A model generated the notes under the pieces. It was not told the DNA's origin, did not search any database, and saw only the letters and a program-made list of their open reading frames with translations. A program made the translations under genes and the position numbers. This document shows, in pieces, positions 27,368 through 36,014 of a stretch of 64,000 nucleotides of DNA (its first letter is position 1; each line of letters starts with the position of its first letter). The stretch comes from CBDDBH01 sp965225625 (GTDB lineage Bacteria > Pseudomonadota > Gammaproteobacteria > JADZEE01). The stretch lies in contig CBDDBH010000025.1 in assembly GCA_965225625.1 (NCBI GenBank), positions 62,001 through 126,000 on the forward strand, read 5' to 3'.

Positions 27368-29164
27368 TTATAAAAGACGATATTGAGGCTCTTCGTCGAC
27401 GCCCGAAGAATTGCGGCCCAGTTCAAAACGTACCTGCCCCGCTTCATTGTTGGTGAGCGTGAGCTTATAACCCAGTAGTTCCGCCTGTCTCGTTGCCTGG
27501 TAAAGCCCTATTCCGAGCCCAGTATCCGATGCGACAGGCTGCTTACCCAGATCCGCGGCTTTGTCGATGCTAAGGGCTGCACCCGTATCGCTGACGGCGA
27601 GCGTGAGTTCGCCGGCCCCGACGGTCAACTCTACTTTGATCACCAAATCGGTCTGCGTCGCGCGCTTATGGCGAGCGTTTTCCAGAAGGTTTTCAACAAC
27701 GCTATCAAACAACTCCGTAGGCACTGGTGTGTTTTGCGTAATGTCCGCCTCGTAAATCGTATTCTCGTCTTCGTTGCGCGCCAGCAGCGAGGCCCACCAG
27801 TCTTGCACCGGCGTGAGCGCGGCGGGTGCCTCCTCCGGCGCCTGCAGTTTATCCAGCGCAAGCTGCAAGCGTTGGGTGATATGCGGTATCTGCCTTTCGA
27901 ACAGCCTCTGAGCTTTTTGACTGCCAACGCGACGTTCCGTGCGTGGCCTGGATACGCGTTCCTGGCCTATGGCGCCGGTGATAGTTTGCAGCGACTGTAA
28001 CAGGTTCTTAATGTCGTGCGTCACGCGCGCGCCGGTTTCGTAAATCGCCTGTAGATGTGCGCGCTGCGCCAGTTCCTGTTCGCGCAATTTCGCCTCATGG
28101 AAATGGTTGAGCAGCTCTACCAGAAGTTTGCAATGCAACAACAAGGTCGGCCCAATTGGGCGGCGAGTGCTGATGTAGGCTGTCACCGTGGACGCGGGCA
28201 ATTCAACTTCATGCGCCGATGGCACCCCGATGCTTTGGACTTCATCGCCAGTTGACCACCGCACGCCCATGATCCAATGAACCATGACCAGCTGCTGCAT
28301 CGCCGCGGTTAAAAATTCCGGAGGCGTTTTTCGTTGTGCGGCAAGCAATGAGAGCTCCGTTAGCCATTGTTCGAACGGCGTGCCTATGTTCAATAGAGAG
28401 CGTTCCCACAATTGAGTGAAACCGCTAAACCCGGCGTGGGGTGACAATAGCCAACTGATCAGGAGCAGGAATAATGCCAGTGCAACCAGCGACTGAGACA
28501 GTGCCACCGGATAGTCGACATCGCTGTGGTACATAATCAACAGACTCCCAAATGCCAGCATCGCGCACATCAACGCTACCGCCATGCCGCGAAAAAAATC
28601 GACGCCGCCGGACGCCACCGGCTTGCTTGGATCAAAAGGCACAAACAGAATCCCCAACGGGATCACTAACAGCCCGTACTTGAACAACGCATCGATGGCG
28701 GCGGATAGGGCAGGCAGGCTGAACAGCCCCGGGGTGGATTTGATCAGAAGCTCAGAGATCAAAAGTACCAGCGTGCCCAGATAGGCATAACGCTCATAGG
28801 TCTCGCCCACGTTCCGCCCCGAGACCAGCCCGATGAGCAGGCACAGCCACAAAAACGTAATCCACCAGCTGAGCCAGATTACAAAACCAAGCGTGAATAC
28901 GAAGAAAATAATGGTCCCGAACAAATCCAAATTCTGGTCGCGCCGCCAAATGGGTTGCCACAGCATGAATAAGCCAAGGTGAGCGAGCATCAAGGACGCC
29001 GATAATGGTGTCGCGAAGTCACTCCATAATGACAAATGCAACAGCAACATCATGCAACCCAGCACCCAATACTCGTTGGTTTGGGTGAGATTGAGGACAA
29101 GTCGCCGCGCCCCGCTTGCGAGTCGCTCGCTTTCTCTGCTGCCTTTGTCGGGTAAACTTGTCAC
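27368..29164 (-). CDS. multi-pass membrane sensor histidine kinase
   Basis: Sensor kinase with an N-terminal membrane region of about eight to ten helices (residues 20-250). It continues with a cytoplasmic linker, a DHp phospho-acceptor motif THDIKNLLQSLQTI and a C-terminal HATPase domain with N box VVENLLENARHK and G box DTGLGIGLYQATRQAE. The start is taken as GTG 29164, with AAGG six bases upstream, giving 598 residues; an ATG at 29230 would overlap the divergent permease start. It lies alone after the pilus cluster on the opposite strand. No response regulator is adjacent, so the sigma-54 regulator at 12706 is the best partner within the window. The topology resembles PilS/PrsK-type kinases, but no GAF or PAS domain is seen. 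Confidence 0.82.
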   Translation of the reverse strand: MTSLPDKGSRESERLASGARRLVLNLTQTNEYWVLGCMMLLLHLSLWSDFATPLSASLMLAHLGLFMLWQPIWRRDQNLDLFGTIIFFVFTLGFVIWLSWWITFLWLCLLIGLVSGRNVGETYERYAYLGTLVLLISELLIKSTPGLFSLPALSAAIDALFKYGLLVIPLGILFVPFDPSKPVASGGVDFFRGMAVALMCAMLAFGSLLIMYHSDVDYPVALSQSLVALALFLLLISWLLSPHAGFSGFTQLWERSLLNIGTPFEQWLTELSLLAAQRKTPPEFLTAAMQQLVMVHWIMGVRWSTGDEVQSIGVPSAHEVELPASTVTAYISTRRPIGPTLLLHCKLLVELLNHFHEAKLREQELAQRAHLQAIYETGARVTHDIKNLLQSLQTITGAIGQERVSRPRTERRVGSQKAQRLFERQIPHITQRLQLALDKLQAPEEAPAALTPVQDWWASLLARNEDENTIYEADITQNTPVPTELFDSVVENLLENARHKRATQTDLVIKVELTVGAGELTLAVSDTGAALSIDKAADLGKQPVASDTGLGIGLYQATRQAELLGYKLTLTNNEAGQVRFELGRNSSGVDEEPQYRLL

Positions 29165-29214
29165 AGTACCTTCATTATAATCGGCACGGCGGCGTATCAC
29201 TTGGGAAAATTCCA

Positions 29215-29994
29215 ATGAGTTCTGCGACATTTGCTCAGATCGCCACAATTGCCCGATTTACCTATCTCGAGGTTCTGCGCAGCCGATTTCTATGGCTGTT
29301 ACTGCTTGGCTTAATGGCCCTGCTGGGGTTTGCGGAATTTATCAAGGCGATTTCAGTTACCGAAGGTAACTGGAATCGTGTGTCTGTGTTTGCCGCCACG
29401 GTTCGATGGTTCCTCGTTGTAATTACGAGTCTGTTTGTTGCGACCAGCATGGTGCGCGAGTTCAACGATAAAGTGCTAGACATGATGCTGTCATTGCCCA
29501 TCGCGCGTGGCGCCTACTACGGTGGCAAGTTGCTCGGTTATACAGCGGTGGCAATTAGCGGTGCGGCGATGGCGGGCGCAGTTTTACTGGCACTTGCGCC
29601 CATGCAATCTGTCGCAATATGGACCGTGTCACTGATCTGCGAGCTGACACTATTGGTGGCATTCGTGCTGCTATGTCTGGTAACTTTCAACCAGCTAACC
29701 GCTGCGGTAAGTATCGTTTTTTCGTTCTACATCCTCGCGCGCAGCATAGACGCAATTCAACTTATGGGGCGCGGACCCTTGGTCGCTCCCACTGATTTGT
29801 CGAGTCAGGTAATAACCGCGGTAATCGACGCCCTAGCCTACGTGCTGCCCGCGCTGAGTCGCTTCACTTCGGCTGAGTGGCTGATACACGGCGCCGCTTG
29901 GTCGGTACTCGGTGACATCGTGTTGCAAACTTTGATCTACGTCGCGCTGCTTGCCGGTGCGACGATGTTTGACCTGCAGCGCAAGAACTTCTGA
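29215..29994 (+). CDS. ABC-2 type transporter permease
   Basis: 259 residues with six predicted membrane segments, starting TYLEVLRSRFLWLLLLGLMA, the usual amphipathic entry of ABC-2 permeases. It also has MVREFNDKVLDMMLSLPIAR, a coupling-helix-like stretch. The ATG at 29215 is chosen because the family begins just there and a longer start would lie within the kinase gene. It sits eight bases before a TPR-like partner gene. The matching ATPase is probably the gene at 33155, three kilobases away. Substrate unknown. Confidence 0.82.
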   Translation: MSSATFAQIATIARFTYLEVLRSRFLWLLLLGLMALLGFAEFIKAISVTEGNWNRVSVFAATVRWFLVVITSLFVATSMVREFNDKVLDMMLSLPIARGAYYGGKLLGYTAVAISGAAMAGAVLLALAPMQSVAIWTVSLICELTLLVAFVLLCLVTFNQLTAAVSIVFSFYILARSIDAIQLMGRGPLVAPTDLSSQVITAVIDALAYVLPALSRFTSAEWLIHGAAWSVLGDIVLQTLIYVALLAGATMFDLQRKNF

Positions 29995-30002
29995 GAGTAA
30001 AT

Positions 30003-30719
30003 ATGGACGAGCGCTCGCTAAAATCGGTTCCCCGCGGCGTTTATGGTCTTTTGCTTGTGGGTTTGCTATTACAAATCTCGTGGCATGCGTTTGCACCGCG
30101 GCCACAGGCGGTCGCGAGTGCGTTACCACAGGCTCCGCCCACGCAGATGTTACGAGTCCTGGGATTCGGTGAACCCAATCCCTTTGCCCGGATCTTGATG
30201 TTGTGGCTCCAGGCTTTCGATAATCAGCCCGGGATAAGCATCCCATTTCGGGACCTTGATTACGATCGTGTGATCAGTTGGCTTGATCGCATCCTCGCGC
30301 TTGAGCCGAAAACCAATTACCCGCTGCTCGCTGCAACCCGGCTGTACGGCGAGATCCGGGTTCCCGACAAACAACGCAAAATGCTCAATTTTGCCTATGT
30401 TAAGTTTCTTGAGGATCCCAACGGGCGCTGGCAGTCTCTTGCTCATGCAGTTTTCATCGCTAAACATCGGCTGCGCGATCTGCCGTTGGCGCTCGATTAT
30501 GCGCAGGCGCTATCGCAGCACGCGACGGCCCCCGACATTCCCAGTTGGGCCAAGCAGATGCACATTTTTATACTTGAGGATATGGATGAGATAGAAAGTG
30601 CGAAGGTGCTACTCGGTGGCCTGCTTGCGAGCGGTTCAATTACCGACGAGGCCGAGATCAATTTCCTAAATTGGCGCCTGGATGGGTTGTTACAACAAAC
30701 TAAGCCGCGCACACCTTGA
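30003..30719 (+). CDS. uncharacterised membrane-anchored TPR-like protein
   Basis: 238 residues. An N-terminal hydrophobic segment (YGLLLVGLLLQISWHAF, residues 14-30) anchors or exports it. The remainder is alpha-helical with repeat-like blocks such as YDRVISWLDRILALEP and LPLALDYAQALSQHA, consistent with degenerate tetratricopeptide repeats. It is co-directional and eight bases after the ABC permease, so it probably belongs to the same exporter unit. No catalytic motif is visible and I assign no function. Confidence 0.7.
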   Translation: MDERSLKSVPRGVYGLLLVGLLLQISWHAFAPRPQAVASALPQAPPTQMLRVLGFGEPNPFARILMLWLQAFDNQPGISIPFRDLDYDRVISWLDRILALEPKTNYPLLAATRLYGEIRVPDKQRKMLNFAYVKFLEDPNGRWQSLAHAVFIAKHRLRDLPLALDYAQALSQHATAPDIPSWAKQMHIFILEDMDEIESAKVLLGGLLASGSITDEAEINFLNWRLDGLLQQTKPRTP

Positions 30720-30728
30720 GTCCGCTAG

Positions 30729-30770
30729 CCCGCATATTTCATGAAGGATCCTGGATGCTCGCGCAGGACG
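30729..30770 (+). repeat. 42-base dispersed repeat, copy 1
   Basis: Identical over 42 bases to 55327-55368, starting CCCGCATATTTCATGAAGG and ending CTCGCGCAGGACG. It fills the gap between the stop of the TPR-like gene and the stop of the cyclase gene. Contains no hairpin strong enough to act as a terminator. Confidence 0.85.
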
Positions 30771-30774
30771 ACAC

Positions 30775-32073
30775 TTACTTAGACGACTGGTAGTTGGTAA
30801 TGCCTTCCCAAGTTTCAGTCGGTGGATCACGTTCGAACGCCGTGATCCGCTCGAGAAATAAAGCGTAATATTCGGGCCGCTTACCGTCAGCCTTTAGCTT
30901 CGAGAACAACTGCCATGCGGTCTGCCAGTCTCGGGCGTAATAGGCTTGTATGGCACGTGCGTGCGAGTTCAATTCGTCCTTCAAATCGCTGTTCGCTGCC
31001 TCGAGCGGTCCAAGTGGCTCGAATATCCGCGTTGCGATTCCTTTGCCTTTGACGCGTACGAAGTCGAGTTCCCGGAATAGGACATCGGGAATTGCTTCTT
31101 TAGTCGTTTCACTGACGATGATGTCCGAATTGTAAATACGAGTCAGATTCTCGATGCGTGAGCCCAGATTAACCGCGTCGCCGACGACCGTGTATGCAAT
31201 TCGAAACTGCGACCCCATGTTGCCGACATTCATCAATCCGGTATTGATCCCAATGCCCGTTTCCACCTCCGGCCAGCCACGTTGCTTGAAGTTGCGGCGC
31301 AAGCCAACGAGCGCCTCCTGCATTTCCAGCGCGGCATCCAAGGCGCGCTTTGCGTGATCGTCTATAGGCAGTGGAGCACCCCAAAACGCCATGATTGCAT
31401 CACCAATATATTTATCGATGGTCGCCCCGTGGCGATGCAGAATATCTGTCATTTCCGTGAAATAGGTATTGAGCATTTGCGTGAGTTGGCGCGGCTCCAA
31501 CTCTTCCGACATGCCTGAGAAATTCTTGATGTCCGAAAAAAACACGGTTAACTCGCGCGCTTCGCCTTCAAGCGAAAAGTTATCTGGATTAACGCTAATG
31601 TCCTCGACCACCTCTGGCGGTACATATTGGCCGAAGATTGTGATGAGGCGCTGGCGCTCGCGGGTTTGCATAAAATAACTGGCCATCACATTCACCATGA
31701 ACAGCGCGAGGATGGTCCCGAGCGTATACTCCAGCGGAATGTAATCTGGTTTGGTCGGAATATTGTACGCAACCAGAAAAGGTACCAGCGAAACACCCAG
31801 AGTCAGCATGGATGCGTTGGTTGGATTGCACATGGGCAGCGCCACTGACAGCGTGATGCCGGCCAGCGCGAATATCACGAAATCAACGCTGGTCAGGATA
31901 GCTGGCAGGGTGCCATCGCTGAAGATCTGCAGGATGAACTTGTTGCGAACCGCAAAGCCCGAATCCAGGTCGAAATGAACTTCTATCATGCCGGTCGCAT
32001 GGGTGGCGGCCAGCGCAAAGATTGTCAGTACGAGCGCGATCCGATATTTGTAATGATTAAGCTTGGCGAACAT
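30775..32073 (-). CDS. membrane-bound class III adenylate/guanylate cyclase
   Basis: 432 residues. The first 150 contain about five membrane segments without CHASE, HAMP or other named sensor domain. The C-terminal catalytic domain (about residues 165-345) reads LTVFFSDIKNFSGMSEELEP with the metal Asp, TIDKYIGDAIMAFWGAP with the second metal Asp, GIGINTGLMNVGNMGS, and AYTVVGDAVNLGSRIENLTR with transition-state residues. The residues look intact, so it should be active. It could make cAMP for the CRP/Vfr-like regulator at 35373; that link is inference. A short C-terminal region after residue 380 resembles a TPR-like tail. Confidence 0.85.
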   Translation of the reverse strand: MFAKLNHYKYRIALVLTIFALAATHATGMIEVHFDLDSGFAVRNKFILQIFSDGTLPAILTSVDFVIFALAGITLSVALPMCNPTNASMLTLGVSLVPFLVAYNIPTKPDYIPLEYTLGTILALFMVNVMASYFMQTRERQRLITIFGQYVPPEVVEDISVNPDNFSLEGEARELTVFFSDIKNFSGMSEELEPRQLTQMLNTYFTEMTDILHRHGATIDKYIGDAIMAFWGAPLPIDDHAKRALDAALEMQEALVGLRRNFKQRGWPEVETGIGINTGLMNVGNMGSQFRIAYTVVGDAVNLGSRIENLTRIYNSDIIVSETTKEAIPDVLFRELDFVRVKGKGIATRIFEPLGPLEAANSDLKDELNSHARAIQAYYARDWQTAWQLFSKLKADGKRPEYYALFLERITAFERDPPTETWEGITNYQSSK

Positions 32074-32173
32074 GAAGGTTAAGTGGGGGTCTACTGCTCA
32101 CACGGCGATAGTATAGCCGGCCTTATGCGGTGGCCGCACAAGCGGGTGTTGGTCGCTACGAGGGGTTCTCTTG

Positions 32174-32209
32174 TGTCGATAGTTCGACGATTCTGTCGAG
32201 AGGTCGACA
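32174..32209 (+). promoter_or_regulatory. tandem palindromes, likely enhancer sites for a sigma-54 activator
   Basis: Two palindromes TGTCGA-N4-TCGAC(G/A) at 32174-32189 and 32194-32209, centred 20 bases apart, about two helical turns. The second is perfect. They lie 65-100 bases upstream of a sigma-54 promoter, the usual distance for enhancer-binding proteins. The likely protein is the regulator encoded at 12706, the only one with a GAFTGA loop in the window. Confidence 0.65.
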
Positions 32210-32273
32210 GTTCTACCGCTATCTTCGCCGGCCGCCGAGAAATTATTCCCATTGTTTCAATAAGTTAACTTAT

Positions 32274-32289
32274 TGGCACGCAATCTGCT
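32274..32289 (+). promoter_or_regulatory. sigma-54 promoter of the pilin gene
   Basis: TGGCACGCAATCTGCT matches the sigma-54 consensus TGGCAC-N5-TTGC with GG at -24 and GC at -12 correctly spaced. Transcription would start near 32300, about 29 bases before the pilin ATG, which has AGGA as ribosome site. Confidence 0.75.
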
Positions 32290-32328
32290 ACTACTAAAAA
32301 TAACAAACCTGAAATCAGGATTACGCCC

Positions 32329-33060
32329 ATGACAAACATTCAGCAACAACGTGGATTCACACTGGTCGAGTTGGCCATCGTTTTGGTCATCATCGGCTTA
32401 TTGCTCGGTGGCATCCTCAAAGGACAGGAGCTTATCACTAGCGCCCGCGTGCGTAATATCGCGGACCAGAACTCCGGGATCCAGGCGGCCTACTACGGCT
32501 TTATCGATCGCTACCGGCAGATCCCCGGCGATATGACCGGTACGGTTGCGTGTCAGCAGATCGGCAACGATGTTTCGGGTTGCCCCGGCGCTGGTGTTGG
32601 CGGCGACGCGAACGGCCGTTTGTTGGACGAAGATTTTGCCGAGGGTTCCAATTCCTGGGCCCACCTGGGTGCGTCGCGGTTTATACAAGGTGGTTATGTT
32701 GGTGGTGCGACCGGCGTTGGTGATTACACCTCAAACGGCCCGAAACGCGCGCCTGTGAACGCGTTTAACGGCCGGGTCTTTCTCACTCGTACCGATGAGT
32801 ATGAAGGCGCAGGTGGTGGTGCAGCAACACGCCTTGGCCTGGTGCTGGGCGGCTTCATTCCGGTAAAGGTTGTGCGCGAACTCGATTTGAAGGTCGACGA
32901 CGGTCTGCCGCAGACCGGTATTATGCGCTCAGCGGAAACGGCGCCCGCTGCCCTCGGGGCGGTTGGTGCTCGTGGCGCTGGCTGTGTACTCGCCGGTGCG
33001 CCAGCGATCTGGGACATTAATTTCAACGAGCAGGACTGTAACGCGCTGTATCTGTACTAA
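32329..33060 (+). CDS. type IV prepilin, candidate major pilin
   Basis: 243 residues. A short leader ending R-G precedes FTLVELAIVLVIIGLLLGGI, the prepilin peptidase site and polymerisation helix, with Glu+5. The next segment KGQELITSARVRNIADQNSG and the Gly/Ala-rich globular domain resemble MSHA and type II pseudopilins of marine proteobacteria. A C-terminal pair of cysteines (GCVLAG ... DCNALYLY) could form the D-region disulphide loop. The gene has its own sigma-54 promoter, two upstream palindromes and an intrinsic terminator, as expected for a highly expressed major pilin made separately from its 12.7-26.9 kb assembly cluster. The major-pilin role is inferred. Confidence 0.82.
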   Translation: MTNIQQQRGFTLVELAIVLVIIGLLLGGILKGQELITSARVRNIADQNSGIQAAYYGFIDRYRQIPGDMTGTVACQQIGNDVSGCPGAGVGGDANGRLLDEDFAEGSNSWAHLGASRFIQGGYVGGATGVGDYTSNGPKRAPVNAFNGRVFLTRTDEYEGAGGGAATRLGLVLGGFIPVKVVRELDLKVDDGLPQTGIMRSAETAPAALGAVGARGAGCVLAGAPAIWDINFNEQDCNALYLY

Positions 33061-33082
33061 CGCGGTTCCGCTTAATGAGCAC

Positions 33083-33113
33083 AGAGAGTCCGCTACGGCG
33101 GACTCTCTTTTTT
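33083..33113 (+). terminator. intrinsic terminator of the pilin gene
   Basis: Perfect eleven-base stem AGAGAGTCCGC / GCGGACTCTCT with a TACG loop followed directly by a run of six T. It closes the monocistronic pilin unit before the ABC ATPase gene. Confidence 0.9.
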
Positions 33114-33154
33114 GTCGTGGTAGGATTCAGACGATCGAAAACCCAAGGACCGAG

Positions 33155-33871
33155 ATGTCAGTCGCGCTCAGGTTCAAACAACTGGTCAAGCGGTACGGTA
33201 AACACGCCGTACTCGATGGTATCTCCCTGGACATCGCTGCCGGTGAGTTTTTCGGTCTGGTCGGCGTTAACGGTGCTGGTAAGACGACGTTGATAAAGAG
33301 CCTGCTGGATTTATGCGAAATCCAGTCAGGCAGCATCGAGATATTCGGTGAACCGCACACGGTAACCGCGACTCGCTCGCGTTTGGCGTATTTGCCCGAG
33401 CGCTTTACCCCTCCGTATTTTGCGACAGGCCATGAGTTCCTGGACTACCTGGCACGCCTGCATGGCGGCAGCTATACCCAGGGTGAGCTTGAGCAATGCC
33501 TGCATACACTGGATCTGGACGCCGCAGTACTGGCAAAGCCGGTACGCGCGCTTTCCAAGGGCATGGGGCAGAAACTCGGCCTTGCCAGCGTACTGCTCAG
33601 TGGCAAGGAATTACTCGTCCTGGATGAACCGATGACAGGTCTTGACCCTAAAGCGCATGCACGACTGAAGGTCTATCTCGACTCCATCCGATCCGGCACA
33701 CAAACTGTATTTTTCTGCTCCCACAACCTAGCCGACGTGGCGGCACTGTGTGACCGCGTTGGGGTCTTGCACGAAGGGGTATTGCGTTTCTGCGGTTCCC
33801 CGCAGGCAATGTGCGACAGCTACGGCGGGGGTGATATCGAGAGTGCCTATCTGCGCTGTGTAGCGAACTGA
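33155..33871 (+). CDS. ABC transporter ATP-binding protein
   Basis: 238 residues from ATG 33155 with AAGGA upstream. Walker A is GVNGAGKTTL, the signature is LSKGMGQKLGLASVLLSG, Walker B LLVLDEPMTGLDP, and the switch His lies in FFCSHNLADV. It is of the ABC-2 exporter class (CcmA-like) and would pair with the permease at 29215, from which it is separated by a cyclase and the pilin unit. The frame is open further upstream, but the family starts here. Confidence 0.88.
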   Translation: MSVALRFKQLVKRYGKHAVLDGISLDIAAGEFFGLVGVNGAGKTTLIKSLLDLCEIQSGSIEIFGEPHTVTATRSRLAYLPERFTPPYFATGHEFLDYLARLHGGSYTQGELEQCLHTLDLDAAVLAKPVRALSKGMGQKLGLASVLLSGKELLVLDEPMTGLDPKAHARLKVYLDSIRSGTQTVFFCSHNLADVAALCDRVGVLHEGVLRFCGSPQAMCDSYGGGDIESAYLRCVAN

Positions 33872-33971
33872 ATTGAGTATGCGGGGATTTCCCTCTCAGC
33901 AATCGCGCTTGATTCTAAAGTTTTCCCCGAGTGGCCCGCTAAATCGGTGAAGCTGTTACGGGAGCACAACA

Positions 33972-34841
33972 ATGACAAAGACGACCAAAGTGTCGCCGCC
34001 GTTCGAACCTATGGAGATCCTGGATTCGCTACCCATAGGTGTCGTGATTACCTCGACCAATGATCGGATCAGCTATGTAAATACAACTGCGTGCATTCAA
34101 TTCGGGCTTGCGCCCACTGATCTGATCGGCAAACGGCGCAGCGCATTGCCGGCGCGCAAAGCGTTGACACTTTCGAAATCGATACGCCGGGTCAAGATCA
34201 AAGGTCAAGGAGATTCCCTGGATCGCTGGTACGAGTGCATATCCCAAAAGATTAACGGCGTTGACGGCCTCGCGGAGCTAAGTTGCTTCGTTGACGCCAC
34301 TCACCATGAAGAGCGTGATTCAGTTCGCCGGATCTACTCCGATCTGCACGATCCCGAAAGAATTGATCCCGTTACCGGGCTATTCAAAAAAGCAGCCGTT
34401 CGGCAGGAACTGACCGCCCAGGTATCGCGCAGCCGGCGCTACAATAATCCGCTGTCGATCATTATGCTGCGCATCGCATTGGAGGATCGGGACCAGCCCG
34501 TGGTCGCCGAACTCGAACGACAACGCGCGTTACGTAACATATCCAGAATGTTGCGCGACAAGTTGCGCTGGGTAGATATCGTCGGCTGCTGGGGCAAGAG
34601 TGAATTCTTGATGGTGCTGCCGGAGACCTGCGAAGAGCCGGCCACCAACCTGGCGAAAAAGATCCGTGGTTACATAAAAAGGCTAAAACCACTGCATGAT
34701 AACGATGAGCCCTCATTACCCGTGCGGATCGGCGTTACCGAGTGGCTCCAGGGCGATGACGTAAATTCGCTAGTGGAACGCGTCGAGCACGAGCTGCACG
34801 GCGAGACGCTGCAGCCGCACTCTACGGTTGAAGTCGTTTAG
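33972..34841 (+). CDS. PAS-GGDEF protein with degenerate GGDEF motif
   Basis: 289 residues. The N-terminal PAS domain (about 15-115) reads ILDSLPIGVVITSTNDRISY. It is followed by a GGDEF domain beginning DPVTGLFKKAAVRQELTAQV. Where the catalytic motif should be, the sequence reads CWGKSEFLMVLPET, GKSEF instead of GGDEF, so diguanylate cyclase activity is doubtful. It may serve as a c-di-GMP or GTP sensor, or be inactive. Its end overlaps the end of the convergent OsmC gene by four bases. Confidence 0.75.
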   Translation: MTKTTKVSPPFEPMEILDSLPIGVVITSTNDRISYVNTTACIQFGLAPTDLIGKRRSALPARKALTLSKSIRRVKIKGQGDSLDRWYECISQKINGVDGLAELSCFVDATHHEERDSVRRIYSDLHDPERIDPVTGLFKKAAVRQELTAQVSRSRRYNNPLSIIMLRIALEDRDQPVVAELERQRALRNISRMLRDKLRWVDIVGCWGKSEFLMVLPETCEEPATNLAKKIRGYIKRLKPLHDNDEPSLPVRIGVTEWLQGDDVNSLVERVEHELHGETLQPHSTVEVV

Positions 34842-35260
34842 GGAAGCGTCTCTTCAATTTCGAAGTCGTGGGTGATCCGAGCGGTTTTGCCCAGCATGAT
34901 AGATGCGGAGCAGTACTTTTCGGCCGATAGCTGAATCGCCCGCTCGACGTGATGGTGTTTGAGCTCATGGCCAGCGAGCACGAAGTGTACGTGGATGTTC
35001 GTGAAAACCTGAGGCGGTGTGTCCGCGCGGTTGGCGGACAGTTGTGCGCGGCACCCGCTTATGCGTTGGCGCGATTTCTTGAGGATGGTCACTACATCGA
35101 GCGCGGTGCACGCCCCCATCCCGGCGAGCAGCATTTCCATCGGCCTCAGTCCTTTGTTCTGTCCGCCCAAATCCGCCGGGCCGTCAATGACAACGTTGTG
35201 ACCGCTGTCTGACTCTGCCTGAAACTGAACGTTGTCGACCCATGTAATGGTGGTTTCCAT
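34838..35260 (-). CDS. OsmC family protein
   Basis: 140 residues from ATG 35260, where family similarity begins; the frame extends upstream to 35308 without support. The fold is indicated by GPADLGGQNKGLRPMEMLLAGMGACTALDVVTILKK, containing the first conserved Cys in M-G-A-C-T, and SAEKYCSASIMLG with the second. OsmC proteins of this type reduce organic hydroperoxides through the two cysteines. In Pseudomonas a close homologue lies next to vfr, the same arrangement as here, with the divergent regulator 113 bases away. Confidence 0.85.
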   Translation of the reverse strand: METTITWVDNVQFQAESDSGHNVVIDGPADLGGQNKGLRPMEMLLAGMGACTALDVVTILKKSRQRISGCRAQLSANRADTPPQVFTNIHVHFVLAGHELKHHHVERAIQLSAEKYCSASIMLGKTARITHDFEIEETLP

Positions 35261-35372
35261 AAAATAGCCTTCTGCGCAGCGGGCCGCGAGGGTAGCACAG
35301 TTCGACATCGCATTGGACCTTGAATTAGACTAACAGATTGAAAAGAAGGGGAAAGTACAATGGAGGTGTGGA

Positions 35373-36014
35373 TTGACCTTAGCTGAAGAACGCAAGCCTT
35401 CGATAGACGACGCAATTGCCCGTTTGCTTGATCATTGCCAGCGTAAGCAATTTGCTGCGAAGTACACGATCGTTCGCCAAGGTGATCCATCCAGGGATCT
35501 GTTTTACATCATCGAGGGCTCCGTTACCGTGTTGCTCGAAGATGCGCAGGGCCATGAAATCGTGCTTGCTTACTTGAATCCCGGTGATTTTTTCGGAGAA
35601 ATCGGCTTGTTCCGCGAGCAGGCCAGCCGCAGCGCACTCGTTCGGGCTAAAACGCCGTGCGAAGTAGCGCAAATCAGCTACGAAAAAATCGAAAGCATGT
35701 CGACGATCTATCCTGACCTGGTTTTTGCCATAGCCTCCCAGCTCGCCATGCGTCTCATGAAGACCAACCGAAAAGTCAGTAACCTGGCATTCATGGACGT
35801 CTCCGGCCGAGTTGCTCGCGCGTTGCTGGATCTAACCAACGAGCCGGACGCAATGACCCACCCTGACGGTATGCAGATCCGCATTACCCGTCAGGAACTC
35901 GGACGCATTGTTGGCTGTTCCCGCGAGATGGTGGGCCGAGTCCTGAAAACACTGGAAGAACAACACCTGATTAGTGCCAAAGGCAAAACCATCGTTGTGT
36001 TTGGCGTCAGGTAG
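35373..36014 (+). CDS. vfr: CRP/Vfr family cAMP-responsive transcription regulator
   Basis: 213 residues. The N-terminal cyclic-nucleotide domain has the binding-cassette sequence GDFFGEIGLF followed by SRSALVRAKTPCEVA (Arg-Ser contact to phosphate). The C-terminal winged helix reads RITRQELGRIVGCSREMVGR, close to Crp/Vfr recognition helices. The start is TTG 35373, as GGAGGTG lies a few bases upstream and no ATG fits the frame. Synteny with an osmC-like gene supports Vfr rather than Fnr or Dnr. The nearby class III cyclase may supply its ligand. Confidence 0.85.
   Translation: MTLAEERKPSIDDAIARLLDHCQRKQFAAKYTIVRQGDPSRDLFYIIEGSVTVLLEDAQGHEIVLAYLNPGDFFGEIGLFREQASRSALVRAKTPCEVAQISYEKIESMSTIYPDLVFAIASQLAMRLMKTNRKVSNLAFMDVSGRVARALLDLTNEPDAMTHPDGMQIRITRQELGRIVGCSREMVGRVLKTLEEQHLISAKGKTIVVFGVR

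Noticed and set aside
32963..33154. A longer start for the ABC ATPase
   Set aside because: The extension runs through the pilin gene's 3' end and the terminator hairpin; ATG 33155 has a good ribosome site.
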